From assembly GCF_001465545.3 (NCBI RefSeq), contig NZ_CP013480.3, positions 4,960,001-5,024,000 on the forward strand: a stretch of 64,000 nucleotides of DNA, in the 5' to 3' direction. This DNA is from Pandoraea norimbergensis. GTDB lineage: Bacteria > Pseudomonadota > Gammaproteobacteria > Burkholderiales > Burkholderiaceae. Below are positions 48,340 through 56,928 of this stretch, piece after piece. The position numbers and the translations under genes were made by a program. A model generated the notes under the pieces. It worked only from the letters and a program-made list of their open reading frames with translations. It made no database searches and was not told the origin of the DNA. Position 1 is the first letter of the stretch. The number at the start of each line of letters is the position of its first letter.

Positions 48340-48648
48340 ATGTTGCCGAACTTTCAATTCGACGGAAGCTGGGTCGATTGCTTTGCCGTGTTCCATGGCG
48401 CAGCGTATGTGGCATGGCGGATTTGGCGAACACGTTGCATGCCGGAAATCGCGGCCCCGGTTCGAGCCGAAGAGTTTGCGTTCGGCGTTGGACTCTTCCC
48501 GCAATACTTGCTGCTGCTATCCGTCATGTCGTCGACGATTGTCGAAGGCCTCGCAGAATCCAGCCAACTTAGTTTGTGCGTAGCAGGAAGCTATGCACTC
48601 GCCGCGATGTGGCAGGAGCGCAGGAACGGTCGTTTGCTCGCCCGTTAG
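48340..48648 (+). CDS. Small membrane protein, unknown
   Basis: This 102-residue product is of unknown function. It has an aromatic N-terminus (DCFAVFHGAAYVAWRIWRT), a hydrophobic centre (GVGLFPQYLLLLSVMSSTIVEG) and a second hydrophobic part (LCVAGSYALAAMW), so it is probably two- or three-pass. AAGGTGAT lies eight bases upstream. Codon choice is relaxed compared with neighbours, which hints at foreign origin together with the preceding frame. Confidence 0.55.
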   Translation: MLPNFQFDGSWVDCFAVFHGAAYVAWRIWRTRCMPEIAAPVRAEEFAFGVGLFPQYLLLLSVMSSTIVEGLAESSQLSLCVAGSYALAAMWQERRNGRLLAR

Positions 48649-48701
48649 CGCGATGGAATCTGTGGCGTCCCCTCGCGCGCACCGCGTCATTTCGCGACAC
48701 T

Positions 48702-48735
48702 AAAAAACCCCGGCGAGCGTGGCTCAACCGGGGTT
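48702..48735 (-). terminator. icd terminator
   Basis: AACCCCGG (48706-48713) pairs with CCGGGGTT (48728-48735) and encloses GAGC/GCTC. On the minus strand the stem is followed by TTTTTTAG. Confidence 0.85.
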
Positions 48736-48814
48736 CTGATGACCTTCGCGTGAAACGCTGCGGCAGTCGCAATGAGTTGCAACCACCGTCCGACGTCTAC
48801 CGCCAATCGTTGCC

Positions 48815-50068
48815 TTACATGTTCTCGATCATGACCGCGCCGAAGCCCGAGCAGGACACCTGCGTCGCCCCTTCCATCAGCCGGGCAAAGTCGTACGTGA
48901 CCTTCTTCGAAAGAATCGATTTTTCCATCGACGCGATGATCAGATCCGCCGCTTCGGTCCATCCCATATGACGCAGCATCATCTCTGCCGACAGAATCTC
49001 GGAGCCCGGGTTCACGTAATCCTTGCCCGCGTACTTCGGTGCCGTGCCGTGCGTGGCTTCGAACATCGCGACCGAGTCCGACAGGTTTGCGCCCGGCGCG
49101 ATGCCGATGCCACCCACTTGCGCCGCGAGGGCATCCGAGACGTAGTCGCCGTTCAGGTTGAGCGTGGCAATCACGTCGTATTCGGCGGGGCGCAACAGAA
49201 TCTGCTGGAGGAAGGCATCCGCGATCGAGTCCTTGATCACGATGTCCTTGCCCGTCTTCGGGTTCTTCACCTTGCACCACGGACCGCCATCGATCTCCGT
49301 CGCACCGAACTCTTTCTTCGCGAGACCATACCCCCAGTCACGGAAAGCGCCTTCGGTGTACTTCATGATGTTGCCCTTGTGCACGAGCGTCACCGAGTCG
49401 CGGTTGTTGTCGATCGCATATTGAATCGCCTTGCGCACCAGACGCTCTGTCCCTTCGCGCGACACCGGCTTCACACCAATACCCGAGGTCTGCGGGAAAC
49501 GAATCTTGCTCACACCCATTTCGTTTTGCAGGAACGCGATCAACTTCTTCGCGCCTTCGGATTCGGCTTCCCACTCGATGCCCGCGTAGATGTCTTCGGA
49601 GTTCTCACGGAAGATCACCATGTCGATCTTCTCGGGCTGGCGTACCGGCGACGGCACACCTTTGAAGTACTGCACAGGGCGAAGGCACACGTAAAGATCC
49701 AACTGCTGGCGCAACGCCACGTTCAGCGAACGAATGCCGCCGCCGACCGGCGTTGTGAGCGGGCCCTTGATCGACACGACGTAGTCCTTGACCACTTCGA
49801 GCGTCTCGTCAGGCAGCCACACATCCGGTCCGTAGACACGTGTCGACTTCTCACCCGCGTAGATTTCCATCCAGCTGATCTTGCGCTTGCCGCCATACGC
49901 CTTCTCTACCGCGGCATCGACAACCTTGAGCATCACCGGCGTGATGTCCACCCCGGTGCCGTCGCCTTCGATGTACGGAATGATCGGCGTGTCCGGGACG
50001 TTCAGAGAGAAGTCCTTGTTCACGGTGATCTTCTCGCCGGCCGGGACCTTAATGTGCTGATACGACAT
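48815..50068 (-). CDS. icd: NADP-dependent isocitrate dehydrogenase
   Basis: This is a TCA-cycle enzyme that oxidises isocitrate to 2-oxoglutarate with NADP. The 417 residues are of the E. coli-like dimeric type: [16 protein letters not shown] at the N-terminus, [12 protein letters not shown] with the phosphorylatable Ser of the active site, [40 protein letters not shown], and the NADP-binding [10 protein letters not shown]. The upstream region holds two adjoining palindromes that overlap the likely promoter. Confidence 0.97.
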   Translation of the reverse strand: MSYQHIKVPAGEKITVNKDFSLNVPDTPIIPYIEGDGTGVDITPVMLKVVDAAVEKAYGGKRKISWMEIYAGEKSTRVYGPDVWLPDETLEVVKDYVVSIKGPLTTPVGGGIRSLNVALRQQLDLYVCLRPVQYFKGVPSPVRQPEKIDMVIFRENSEDIYAGIEWEAESEGAKKLIAFLQNEMGVSKIRFPQTSGIGVKPVSREGTERLVRKAIQYAIDNNRDSVTLVHKGNIMKYTEGAFRDWGYGLAKKEFGATEIDGGPWCKVKNPKTGKDIVIKDSIADAFLQQILLRPAEYDVIATLNLNGDYVSDALAAQVGGIGIAPGANLSDSVAMFEATHGTAPKYAGKDYVNPGSEILSAEMMLRHMGWTEAADLIIASMEKSILSKKVTYDFARLMEGATQVSCSGFGAVMIENM

Positions 50069-50181
50069 GGTGGGGCTCCAATTGGATAGATCGGATAACG
50101 CACGACAAGCGGCGGTATCGCCATCGGGCTTAACGCCCTATTGTAGTCACAGCGCTCGCCGCTGCGTACAGCAAGCCTTTA

Positions 50182-50206
50182 GTCTTATATAAGACATAAG
50201 ACTTAT
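50182..50206. promoter_or_regulatory. Two adjoining palindromes upstream of icd
   Basis: GTCTTATATAAGAC (50182-50195) is a perfect palindrome and is followed at once by ATAAG-A-CTTAT (50196-50206), built from the same half-site. They lie about 115 bases upstream of icd and 155 bases upstream of rluE, so they may control either. The compact dyad suits a GntR-type TCA-cycle regulator, but the protein is unknown. Confidence 0.5.
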
Positions 50207-50361
50207 TTTTCCGATTATGCATTAACATGTCAGGCCTGAACAGAGGTTGCCGCCCGGTGGCGCAGTCCGCGAAATCCGTGAAATGGGATGCCGCGAAATG
50301 CCGGGCGACGTGTAATGTCGCACTCCCTTATGTCGGCAATCTCCGATTTTCTCCTCTCGGT

Positions 50362-50952
50362 ATGACACTTCTCGCACTCAACAAGCCCTTCGGCACGATC
50401 TGCCAGTTTTCGCCGCACCCCACGCGCCCGACGCTTGCCGAATGTGTGCAACGCCCAGATGTCTATCCGGCCGGACGACTCGACGCCGACAGCGAAGGCT
50501 TGCTGCTGCTCACTGACGACGGGCGCCTGCAAGCGCGCATCGCAGAACCCGAGCGCAAGTTGCCGAAGACGTACTGGGCTCAGGTCGAAGGCGCTTACGA
50601 CGAGGCCGCCGTCGCCCGGTTACGCGCCGGGCTCGATCTTGGCGACTTCATCACGTTGCCGTGCGAGGCTCGCGAAATTTCCGAGCCCGAATCGCTGTGG
50701 CCACGCAATCCGCCGATTCGCTACCGCGCGAGCATCCCGACGCACTGGCTCGAAATCCGGCTCGTCGAAGGCAAGAATCGTCAGGTGCGGCGCATGACCG
50801 CTGCCGTCGGCAAGCCGACATTGCGACTCGTGCGCGTGGCCATCGGCCCCGTCGACGTCTTTGCGTTGAACCTCGCCCCTGGGCAATGGTGCGAACTGCC
50901 GCAACAAATACTTACACTTTCCGGTCAACGAAGCCGTCGCCCGACTCGTTGA
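50362..50952 (+). CDS. rluE: RluE-family 23S rRNA pseudouridine synthase
   Basis: This isomerises uridine to pseudouridine in 23S rRNA. The 196 residues contain the catalytic motif GRLDADSEGLLLLTDDG with Asp41, preceded by MTLLALNKPFGTICQFS and followed by KNRQVRRMTAAVG, typical of the RsuA/RluB/E/F group. It lacks the S4 domain, which fits RluE. An upstream frame start at 50227 would add 45 residues with no similarity and is rejected. Confidence 0.9.
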   Translation: MTLLALNKPFGTICQFSPHPTRPTLAECVQRPDVYPAGRLDADSEGLLLLTDDGRLQARIAEPERKLPKTYWAQVEGAYDEAAVARLRAGLDLGDFITLPCEAREISEPESLWPRNPPIRYRASIPTHWLEIRLVEGKNRQVRRMTAAVGKPTLRLVRVAIGPVDVFALNLAPGQWCELPQQILTLSGQRSRRPTR

Positions 50953-51004
50953 GGGAACAGGTGCGCAACATACGCACCACTAATTGAAACGAGGAAACCA
51001 AGTC

Positions 51005-51250
51005 ATGAACAAACTGCTGCTCGCCCTGACCGCCGGCCTGATCGTGTCCGGCGCCGCGATGGCCCAACAATCGGCGCCGGCGACGGCACCTGTCGCGCCG
51101 GCGGCGCCTGCAGCAGCAGCACCCGCTCCGGCGGCAGCAGCTGCCGACAAGGCTGCGCCGACGAAGAAGGCATCGCACAAGAAGCATCACCACAAGAAGT
51201 CGACCAAGAAGGGTCCGGCGACCCAGCCGCCGACTGGTAACAAGCCGTAA
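51005..51250 (+). CDS. Small exported Ala/Pro/Lys-rich protein (paralogue 1)
   Basis: This 81-residue protein has a signal peptide (MNKLLLALTAGLIVSGAAMA, cleavage before QQ). An Ala/Pro linker with few other residues follows, and then a basic tail rich in Lys and His (KKASHKKHHHKKSTKKG). No enzyme domain is present. GAGGAAA gives a good ribosome site. It is followed after 127 bases by a paralogue of the same layout, suggesting duplication. The role is unknown; binding polyanions or metals in the envelope is conceivable. Confidence 0.7.
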   Translation: MNKLLLALTAGLIVSGAAMAQQSAPATAPVAPAAPAAAAPAPAAAAADKAAPTKKASHKKHHHKKSTKKGPATQPPTGNKP

Positions 51251-51377
51251 TACTTCACTTCGTAAAAATCCGCGAGTGAGTTGTCAACCGATGTCCTGAA
51301 TGGACGTTATTAGAGGTGACTCACTTCGCGGGTCAACGAGTTCACTACCCAAACATCGAGCTTCAACGAGGAATCTC

Positions 51378-51590
51378 ATGAAAAAACTGATCGCTGCCCT
51401 GGTCGCTGGCCTGTTCGCAACTGGCGTGTTTGCTCAAGCTGCTGCTCCGGCCGCTCCGGCTGCTGACGCTGCTCCGGCCGCCGCCGCTAAGCCGGCTGCC
51501 AAGAAGAAGTCGACGCACAAGAAGTCGACTCACAAGAAGTCGGCGAAGAAGGCTTCGGCTGCTGAAGCGCCGGCCGCCGCCAGCAAGTAA
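51378..51590 (+). CDS. Small exported Ala/Pro/Lys-rich protein (paralogue 2)
   Basis: This is a 70-residue product with a signal peptide (MKKLIAALVAGLFATGVFA), an Ala/Pro linker and a lysine tail containing a KKSTH unit twice. It shares the three-part layout and KKST/HKK units with the preceding gene. GAGGA supports the ATG. A strong terminator follows at 51631. It is similar in composition to histone-H1-like tails, but the signal peptide argues for a place outside the cytoplasm. Confidence 0.7.
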   Translation: MKKLIAALVAGLFATGVFAQAAAPAAPAADAAPAAAAKPAAKKKSTHKKSTHKKSAKKASAAEAPAAASK

Positions 51591-51630
51591 GTACCGCGTC
51601 GCGCAGCTTTTTTGCGCAACTGACGGTAAT

Positions 51631-51662
51631 AAGCAGGTTGCTCACGCAACCTGCTTTTTTTT
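51631..51662 (+). terminator. Terminator after the Lys-rich pair
   Basis: AAGCAGGTTGC, loop TCAC, GCAACCTGCTT and a run of T. Confidence 0.9.
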
Positions 51663-51724
51663 CGTCCGGCGGCTACAATGACCCGCCATTCGTCTGACGT
51701 TTCAGACCTTCCCAGGAGTCGTTC

Positions 51725-52216
51725 GTGATCCGGATTTCACGTCAACTGGCCGCGCTCGCCGCCAGCACCACGTTCGCTGCCGCCGCTGCCGTCATGGCCC
51801 TCGCCCCGGCCACCGCCGCCGCGCAACAGATCAAGCAGCCGGGCGATTTCCCGACCATTCAGCTCTCCGCCGGCATGTTCCTCATCAAGGCTGAAGTTGC
51901 GGCCACCGAAGCGGATCGTGAGCAAGGCCTGATGTATCGCCAGAAGATGGCGCCGAACGCCGGCATGCTGTTCGTGTTCGAGAATCGCGCCATGAACTGT
52001 TTCTGGATGCGAAACACGGATCTACCGCTGTCGATCGCCTTTCTCAGGGACGACGGCACGATCGTGAACGTTGAAGATATGGCGCCGCAAACGGATGACA
52101 ACCACTGCCCGCGCGAACCAATCCGCTACGCGCTCGAAATGAATCAGGGCTGGTTCAAGACCAAAAATCTGGGGCCGGGCACGAAGATCTCGGGCCTGCC
52201 GAAGCCGGCGCGCTGA
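51725..52216 (+). CDS. DUF192-family exported protein
   Basis: This is a 163-residue DUF192 protein with a signal peptide of about 34 residues (cleavage after AAA). The DUF192 core is clear: EREQGLMYR-like ADREQGLMYRQKMAPNAGMLFVFENR, FWMRNTDLPLSIAFLRDDGTIVNV and YALEMNQGWF. The family function is unknown. The start is GTG with AGGAG nine bases ahead. It is transcribed from its own short leader after the terminator. Confidence 0.87.
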   Translation: MIRISRQLAALAASTTFAAAAAVMALAPATAAAQQIKQPGDFPTIQLSAGMFLIKAEVAATEADREQGLMYRQKMAPNAGMLFVFENRAMNCFWMRNTDLPLSIAFLRDDGTIVNVEDMAPQTDDNHCPREPIRYALEMNQGWFKTKNLGPGTKISGLPKPAR

Positions 52217-52295
52217 TTGGTTGACCCGCACAACGCTGATCACACCTCAACGACGCTCCGTGCCCGGGCGCCTCGAATGTCCCGGCAATGACGCG

Positions 52296-53024
52296 CTATC
52301 GTGCGCCGCTTGAAATCGCCAGTGCGGGCATCAGCGCCCGCTCCAGAAACCGGTCGAGCAGCCACGGATCGAAGTGGCGCCCCCGCTCGCCGAGCATCGC
52401 CTTCACAATCTGCGCCGGTGTGAGCGCTGCCCGGTACGGCCGGTGACTCGCCAACGCGTCGAAGACGTCCACCAACGCGACGATGCGCCCGGCCAGCGGA
52501 ATACGATTTCCCGACAACCCGAACGGATAGCCCCTGCCGTCATATCGCTCATGATGCGTGCGTGCGACGCTCGCCGCCAGATCGCAGGCAGCCCCGCCGA
52601 TGGCATTGAGCATGTCGGCGCCGAGTTGCGGGTGCATCCGCATCACCCGAATCTCATCGACCGTCAGCTTGCCCGGCTTCTCCAGAATCGAATTCGGAAT
52701 ACAAAGCTTGCCGGTATCGTGCAGCGCGGCGGCCAAGCCAAGCGCCTGCGCTTCGATCGCGGGCATCTCCAACGCCTGAGCAAAACGCCACGCCAGTCGA
52801 CCGACGCGCCACATATGCGATGCGGTGCCGCCGCGCTTGTGTTCGGCTAGCCGGAAAAGCGTCCACGCCGCCGGCGGCAAGCTGCGCATGAGATGAGCAT
52901 CGGCTAGCCAGTAGCGTTGATGCGACGGGTGGGGTGGTGCATCGTGAATCCCGCGTTGCGCAGCACGAGCATGGGCACGATGTGAGGAAAAGCAGGTATC
53001 GCGCGTTGGCGCAGGGTCTGGCAT
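52296..53024 (-). CDS. HD-GYP domain phosphodiesterase (c-di-GMP)
   Basis: This is a 242-residue protein whose second half is an HD-GYP domain: H102-D103 (HDTGK), H157-H158-E and the DGRGYP signature (D162 on). Such domains hydrolyse cyclic di-GMP to control motility or biofilm. No sensory or receiver domain is attached; the first 45 residues are His/Arg/Pro-rich and low in structure. The start may instead be the internal Met46. It is a lone gene between DUF192 and sodB. Confidence 0.85.
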   Translation of the reverse strand: MPDPAPTRDTCFSSHRAHARAAQRGIHDAPPHPSHQRYWLADAHLMRSLPPAAWTLFRLAEHKRGGTASHMWRVGRLAWRFAQALEMPAIEAQALGLAAALHDTGKLCIPNSILEKPGKLTVDEIRVMRMHPQLGADMLNAIGGAACDLAASVARTHHERYDGRGYPFGLSGNRIPLAGRIVALVDVFDALASHRPYRAALTPAQIVKAMLGERGRHFDPWLLDRFLERALMPALAISSGAR

Positions 53025-53134
53025 ACGTCATCCGGTCGTTGGAAGTGCTTACTCTAACGACGCTTTCCCGTTCGAATCTTGACGTTGATCAACCGGCGCC
53101 ACTCTACGGGCAAACCTGTGGCTGCTGAAAACAA

Positions 53135-53162
53135 AAAGCCCATCGCATGCGATGGGCTTTTG
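53135..53162 (-). terminator. sodB terminator
   Basis: A perfect 26-base palindrome centred at 53149 (arm AAAGCCCATCGCA), with A and T runs at its ends. It lies about 80 bases past the sodB stop, on the other side from the HD-GYP gene start, and can also prevent read-through into it. Confidence 0.85.
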
Positions 53163-53244
53163 CTTCACCGGCGAGGCGCCGCGCTCGGGTCAGGCGCGTG
53201 ACGCCAGGGTTGACCTCGTTGCCGGTAAATTCCGGGGTATTCGA

Positions 53245-53823
53245 TTACGCGAAGTTCTTCGCTGCGAAGTCCCAGTTGACCAGACCCCAGAATGCCTCGA
53301 CGAATTTCGGACGGGCATTGCGGTAGTCGATGTAGTACGCGTGTTCCCACACGTCGATGGTGATCAGCGGCTTGTCCGTGCCGGTGATCGGCGTGGCAGC
53401 GTTGCTGGTGTTCACGATGTCGACCGAACCGTCGGCCTTCTTCACGAGCCACGTCCAGCCCGAACCGAAGTTGCCCACGGCCGACTTCGAGAAGGTTTCC
53501 TTGAAGGCGTCGAACGAGCCGAACTTGGCTTCGATGGCCTTGGCCAGATCGCCCGTCGGTGCGCCGCTGCTCTTCGGCGACAGCGTGTTCCAGAAGAACG
53601 TGTGGTTCCACACTTGCGCTGCGTTGTTGAACACGCCGCCCGACGACTTCTTGATGATGTCTTCGAGGGACGCGTTTTCGAATTCAGTGCCCTTGATCAG
53701 GTTGTTCAAGTTCGTCACGTAGGCTTGGTGATGCTTGCCGTAGTGATACTCCATCGTTTCCTTGGAGATGGTCGGCGCCAGTGCATCGATGGCGTACGGC
53801 AGTTCAGGGAGCTTGTGTTCCAT
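53245..53823 (-). CDS. sodB: Iron superoxide dismutase
   Basis: This dismutates superoxide in the cytoplasm. The 192 residues have the metal ligands H27, H74, D157 and H161 ([11 protein letters not shown]). Q70 in NNAAQVWNH and the FeSOD-type context predict iron. It starts [25 protein letters not shown] ahead of the ATG supports 53823; the longer frame adds 18 residues. Confidence 0.96.
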   Translation of the reverse strand: MEHKLPELPYAIDALAPTISKETMEYHYGKHHQAYVTNLNNLIKGTEFENASLEDIIKKSSGGVFNNAAQVWNHTFFWNTLSPKSSGAPTGDLAKAIEAKFGSFDAFKETFSKSAVGNFGSGWTWLVKKADGSVDIVNTSNAATPITGTDKPLITIDVWEHAYYIDYRNARPKFVEAFWGLVNWDFAAKNFA

Positions 53824-54024
53824 GGCGATTGTCCTTTGTGCTCTGAGGGGAACCCGATTTGCATTATCCGGAACCACCGATTCTAGGGCAGATGCGATAA
53901 CCCCGCAAACCCGACGGTTACTCGTTTCACCGCACTTTGCGCTTCACGTGTGACGATTGTGTGCCGATCCCGGCTAATGGCCGCAGATTGTCTGCACTTC
54001 ACCAACACTGGCGGGGCGGCACCG

Positions 54025-55398
54025 CTAAAAAGTATCGTCTAGCCTGACCTGGACATCACCAATGCCCACGTCCGCCGCGCCATCGGCCAGATGCATCGTG
54101 ACTTGCTGGCCCCGCTGGAGCTTGCGCGGGTCGCGCACCGGCTGACCACGGCCGTCGAGCACGGCGGCATAGCCGCGCTGCAACGTGCGGCGCGGATTGA
54201 GGAGTTCCAACTGGGCGGTGGCGTCGACGAGTCGCTGCGTCGAGCGCTCGGCGCGGCGCGACATGGCCGTATGCAGACGCTGCGAGAGCAATGCGAGCCG
54301 CTCATGCTGCGACGCGACATCGGGCACGGCGCGCGCAAAACGCAGGCGCAGCATCTCGAACCGGCTGCGACGCTGCGCCAGCGGGCGCTCCAGCGCATGA
54401 CGCATCCGGTCGGACAGATGCGCGAGTGCTCCCTGTTGCCGGGCAAGACGCTCACGCGGCGACACCAGACCGCGCGACAGACTGTCGAGCTGCTGGGCGC
54501 GCTGCTCCAGCGTGCGCCACATGGCACGTGTCAGGCGTTGTCGCTCGCGGTCGACCTCGCGCAGGCACTCGTCGCGCGCCGCGCTGATCAACTCGGCCGC
54601 TGCCGTGGGGGTGGGCGCCCGCACGTCGGCCACGAAGTCGGCAATCGTGAAATCGGTCTCGTGACCAACACCCGACACCACCGGAAGCTCGCTGCGAGCA
54701 ATCGCGTGCGCGAGCACTTCCTCATTGAACGCCCAGAGATCTTCAATAGAGCCACCGCCACGACACAGCAGAATCGTGTCGACTTCACGGCGCGCGTTGG
54801 CGGTGTCCAGCGCTGCGGCCAGACGCGAGGCGGCATCGGCGCCCTGCACCGGTGCCGGATAAATCACGACCGAGACGTGCGGCGCCCGGCGCGCGAGCGT
54901 ACTCAACACGTCGCGCAGCGCGGCCGCCTGCAACGAGGTCACCACGCCTACCCGGCGGGCGTAGCGCGGCAGCGGCCGCTTGCGATCGGCGTCGAAGAGC
55001 CCCGCCGCCGCGAGCTTCTCCTTGAGCCGCAAGAAAGCTTCATAGAGATTGCCCTGCCCCGCGCGCCGGATCGCCTCGACGTTCAGTTGCACCTCACCGC
55101 GCGGCACATACATCGAAAGCAGCGCCCGCACTTCCACGCGATCGCCCTCTTTCGGTGAAAAATCAGCGTGTTGCGCGCGGCCACGAAACATCACGCAGCG
55201 CATCTGCGCCTGCGCGTCCTTGATCGAGAAATACCAGTGGCCGCTTGCGGCGCGCGTGAAGTTCGAAATCTCGCCGCTCACCCAGGCGAGCGGGAAACTC
55301 CGCTCCAGGACCCCGGCGACGGCCTTGTTCAAATCCGAAACACTGAGCACGCGATCCGCACCACGATTGGGCCGGGCGTCGTCAAAAGAAAGGTTCAT
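54025..55398 (-). CDS. xseA: Exodeoxyribonuclease VII large subunit
   Basis: This is the catalytic subunit of ExoVII, which degrades single-stranded DNA and functions in mismatch repair. The 457 residues have an N-terminal OB fold (LAWVSGEISNFTRAASGHWYFSIKDAQAQMRCVMF) and the catalytic domain with GVVTS.QAAALRD, LCRGGGSIEDLWAFN and SGVGHETDFTIADFVAD. A long helical segment and NP.RTLQRGYA follow. xseB is not in this window. An ATG at 55398 begins MNLSFDDA; upstream frame extension is discarded. Confidence 0.95.
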   Translation of the reverse strand: MNLSFDDARPNRGADRVLSVSDLNKAVAGVLERSFPLAWVSGEISNFTRAASGHWYFSIKDAQAQMRCVMFRGRAQHADFSPKEGDRVEVRALLSMYVPRGEVQLNVEAIRRAGQGNLYEAFLRLKEKLAAAGLFDADRKRPLPRYARRVGVVTSLQAAALRDVLSTLARRAPHVSVVIYPAPVQGADAASRLAAALDTANARREVDTILLCRGGGSIEDLWAFNEEVLAHAIARSELPVVSGVGHETDFTIADFVADVRAPTPTAAAELISAARDECLREVDRERQRLTRAMWRTLEQRAQQLDSLSRGLVSPRERLARQQGALAHLSDRMRHALERPLAQRRSRFEMLRLRFARAVPDVASQHERLALLSQRLHTAMSRRAERSTQRLVDATAQLELLNPRRTLQRGYAAVLDGRGQPVRDPRKLQRGQQVTMHLADGAADVGIGDVQVRLDDTF

Positions 55399-55845
55399 GC
55401 GATTCGGCAGGTCAAAAACTGTCCACAGGCCCGTTAATTTAAGGGTTTTCGCACCCCGCCGCCGCACTTTTCCTACATCGGGACGGTAAAGCCTTGACTG
55501 ACGGGGCTGTCCAGCGGGTGTCGCACCCGCGTCACATGGCATTTTCGTGACAGCCAGCAGGATATACGGGCGCCCGGAGACATGTGCACAAAGTTATCCA
55601 CAGGCTGTCTTTGTACATTTGGGAATCGAGAGGTTGCGGAGGTGTTCATATCTGAAACCATTCGCTGCTCATTTTTTCATCACGAACCAAAAATCTCCTT
55701 GCCGTCAAAGACTTGCCAAAAATATCCCAAGGTTGTCCACATCCTTGTGCTCGTTAGATGTGGAAAACGGTGCTTGCCCATCCCCACCCTGCACGCTACA
55801 GTGCGGACTCGTTTGCCCATCCCCGCAACAAGCAAGAGGTCGTCT
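55399..55845. other. Divergent region between xseA and exbB with DnaA-box-like sites
   Basis: There is no gene in these 447 bases. The sequence between about 55590 and 55770 is relatively AT-rich and holds a perfect DnaA box TTATCCACA (55594-55602), the relaxed match TTTTCCACA on the minus strand (55759-55767), and the related TTGTCCACA (55733-55741) and CTGTCCACA (55419-55427). It must also hold the promoters of both genes. Confidence 0.5.
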
Positions 55846-56460
55846 TTGTTCGCCGTCATCCAGGCCGCCGGCTGGCCCATCTGGCCACTTCTCATCGCAT
55901 CCGTCATCGCCCTCGCCCTGATCGTCGAGCGCGCCCTGTCGTTGCGCCGCGCACGCGTGCTGCCCAGCGGCGTGCTCGAAAACGCCATTACGCTCGCGCG
56001 CCGCTCGCCCGCCAAACACGACGCCACCGAAGCGCTCGCGCGCGGCTCGTTGCTCGGGCGCGTGCTTGCCACCGGCGTGCGTTACGTTGCCCATAACCCG
56101 CAAGGCCCGCGCGACGGTGCCAAAGAGGCGCTCGAAGAAACCGGCCGTGCCGTGGCGCATGAGCTTGAGCGCTTTCTGCCCGCGCTCGGCACCATTGCCT
56201 CGGTGGCCCCGCTCATGGGGTTGTTCGGCACGGTGGTGGGGATGATCGAGATTTTCGGCTCGCAAGACGCCACCGGCACCGATCCGGCGCAACTCGCGCA
56301 TGGGATTTCGGTGGCGCTGTACAACACCGGGTTCGGCCTGATGATCGCCATTCCCGCGATGATCTTCTACCGGTACTACCGCACGCGCGTCGATGCGTTC
56401 CTCGTAGAACTGGAAACGCAGGCCGTCCATTTCCTCGATGCCACGCTGCCGCGGCACTGA
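55846..56460 (+). CDS. exbB: MotA/TolQ/ExbB proton channel family protein
   Basis: This is an inner-membrane proton-channel subunit that, with ExbD, energises TonB-dependent transport or Tol function. The 204 residues have a short N-terminal helix (AAGWPIWPLLIASVIALALIVERALSLR) and two helices in the conserved C-half (LPALGTIASVAPLMGLFGTVVGMIEIF and NTGFGLMIAIPAMIFYRYYR). No ATG fits: upstream codons are not membrane-like. TTG at 55846 has AGAGG six bases ahead and gives LFAVIQAAGWP as in homologues. It is followed 15 bases later by exbD. Confidence 0.92.
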   Translation: MFAVIQAAGWPIWPLLIASVIALALIVERALSLRRARVLPSGVLENAITLARRSPAKHDATEALARGSLLGRVLATGVRYVAHNPQGPRDGAKEALEETGRAVAHELERFLPALGTIASVAPLMGLFGTVVGMIEIFGSQDATGTDPAQLAHGISVALYNTGFGLMIAIPAMIFYRYYRTRVDAFLVELETQAVHFLDATLPRH

Positions 56461-56475
56461 TCGGCGAGGCGCACG

Positions 56476-56928
56476 ATGAATTTCCGTCGAGGCCTCTCCA
56501 CGCGCGACGAGCCGGAGATCAATCTGATCCCGCTCATCGACGTGCTGCTCGTCATCCTGATCTTTCTGATGATCACCACGACCTACACGCGTTACACCGC
56601 GCTTAAGGTCAACCTGCCCACCGCCGATGCCGAGAAGGCAGTCGTGCCGCCGCGCCAGATCGTGGTGTCAGTGGGCGCGGACGGTAGTTATGCCATCGAC
56701 CGGCAGGCCCTCGGCCAACGCGACGTGACAAGCCTGACGGCGGCGCTGCGGCAGGCCGCTGGCGCGCAGAGTGCCGGTGCCGAACCGCCGGTGATCATCA
56801 TCAACGCGGACGCGAAGAGTACCCATCAGTCGGTCATCAACGTGATGGAAGCGGCGCGTGAAGCCGGTTTGTCGCGACTGACGTTCGCCGCTCGCTCGAA
56901 TACCGCTAACGGCAAGCCCGCCCGATGA
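56476..56928 (+). CDS. exbD: ExbD/TolR family energy-transduction protein
   Basis: This is a 150-residue single-pass membrane partner of ExbB. The N-terminal helix contains the proton-binding Asp22 ([22 protein letters not shown]); the periplasmic domain ends in [16 protein letters not shown]. The stop overlaps the lpxK ATG by four bases. ExbB-ExbD here lead directly into lipid A/Kdo genes, a common betaproteobacterial order; no tonB is in view. Confidence 0.93.
   Translation: MNFRRGLSTRDEPEINLIPLIDVLLVILIFLMITTTYTRYTALKVNLPTADAEKAVVPPRQIVVSVGADGSYAIDRQALGQRDVTSLTAALRQAAGAQSAGAEPPVIIINADAKSTHQSVINVMEAAREAGLSRLTFAARSNTANGKPAR

Noticed and set aside
55419..55767. Chromosomal replication origin
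   Set aside because: No dnaA, dnaN, rpmH or gidA neighbours and no array of AT-rich 13-mers; only a few DnaA-box-like sites.
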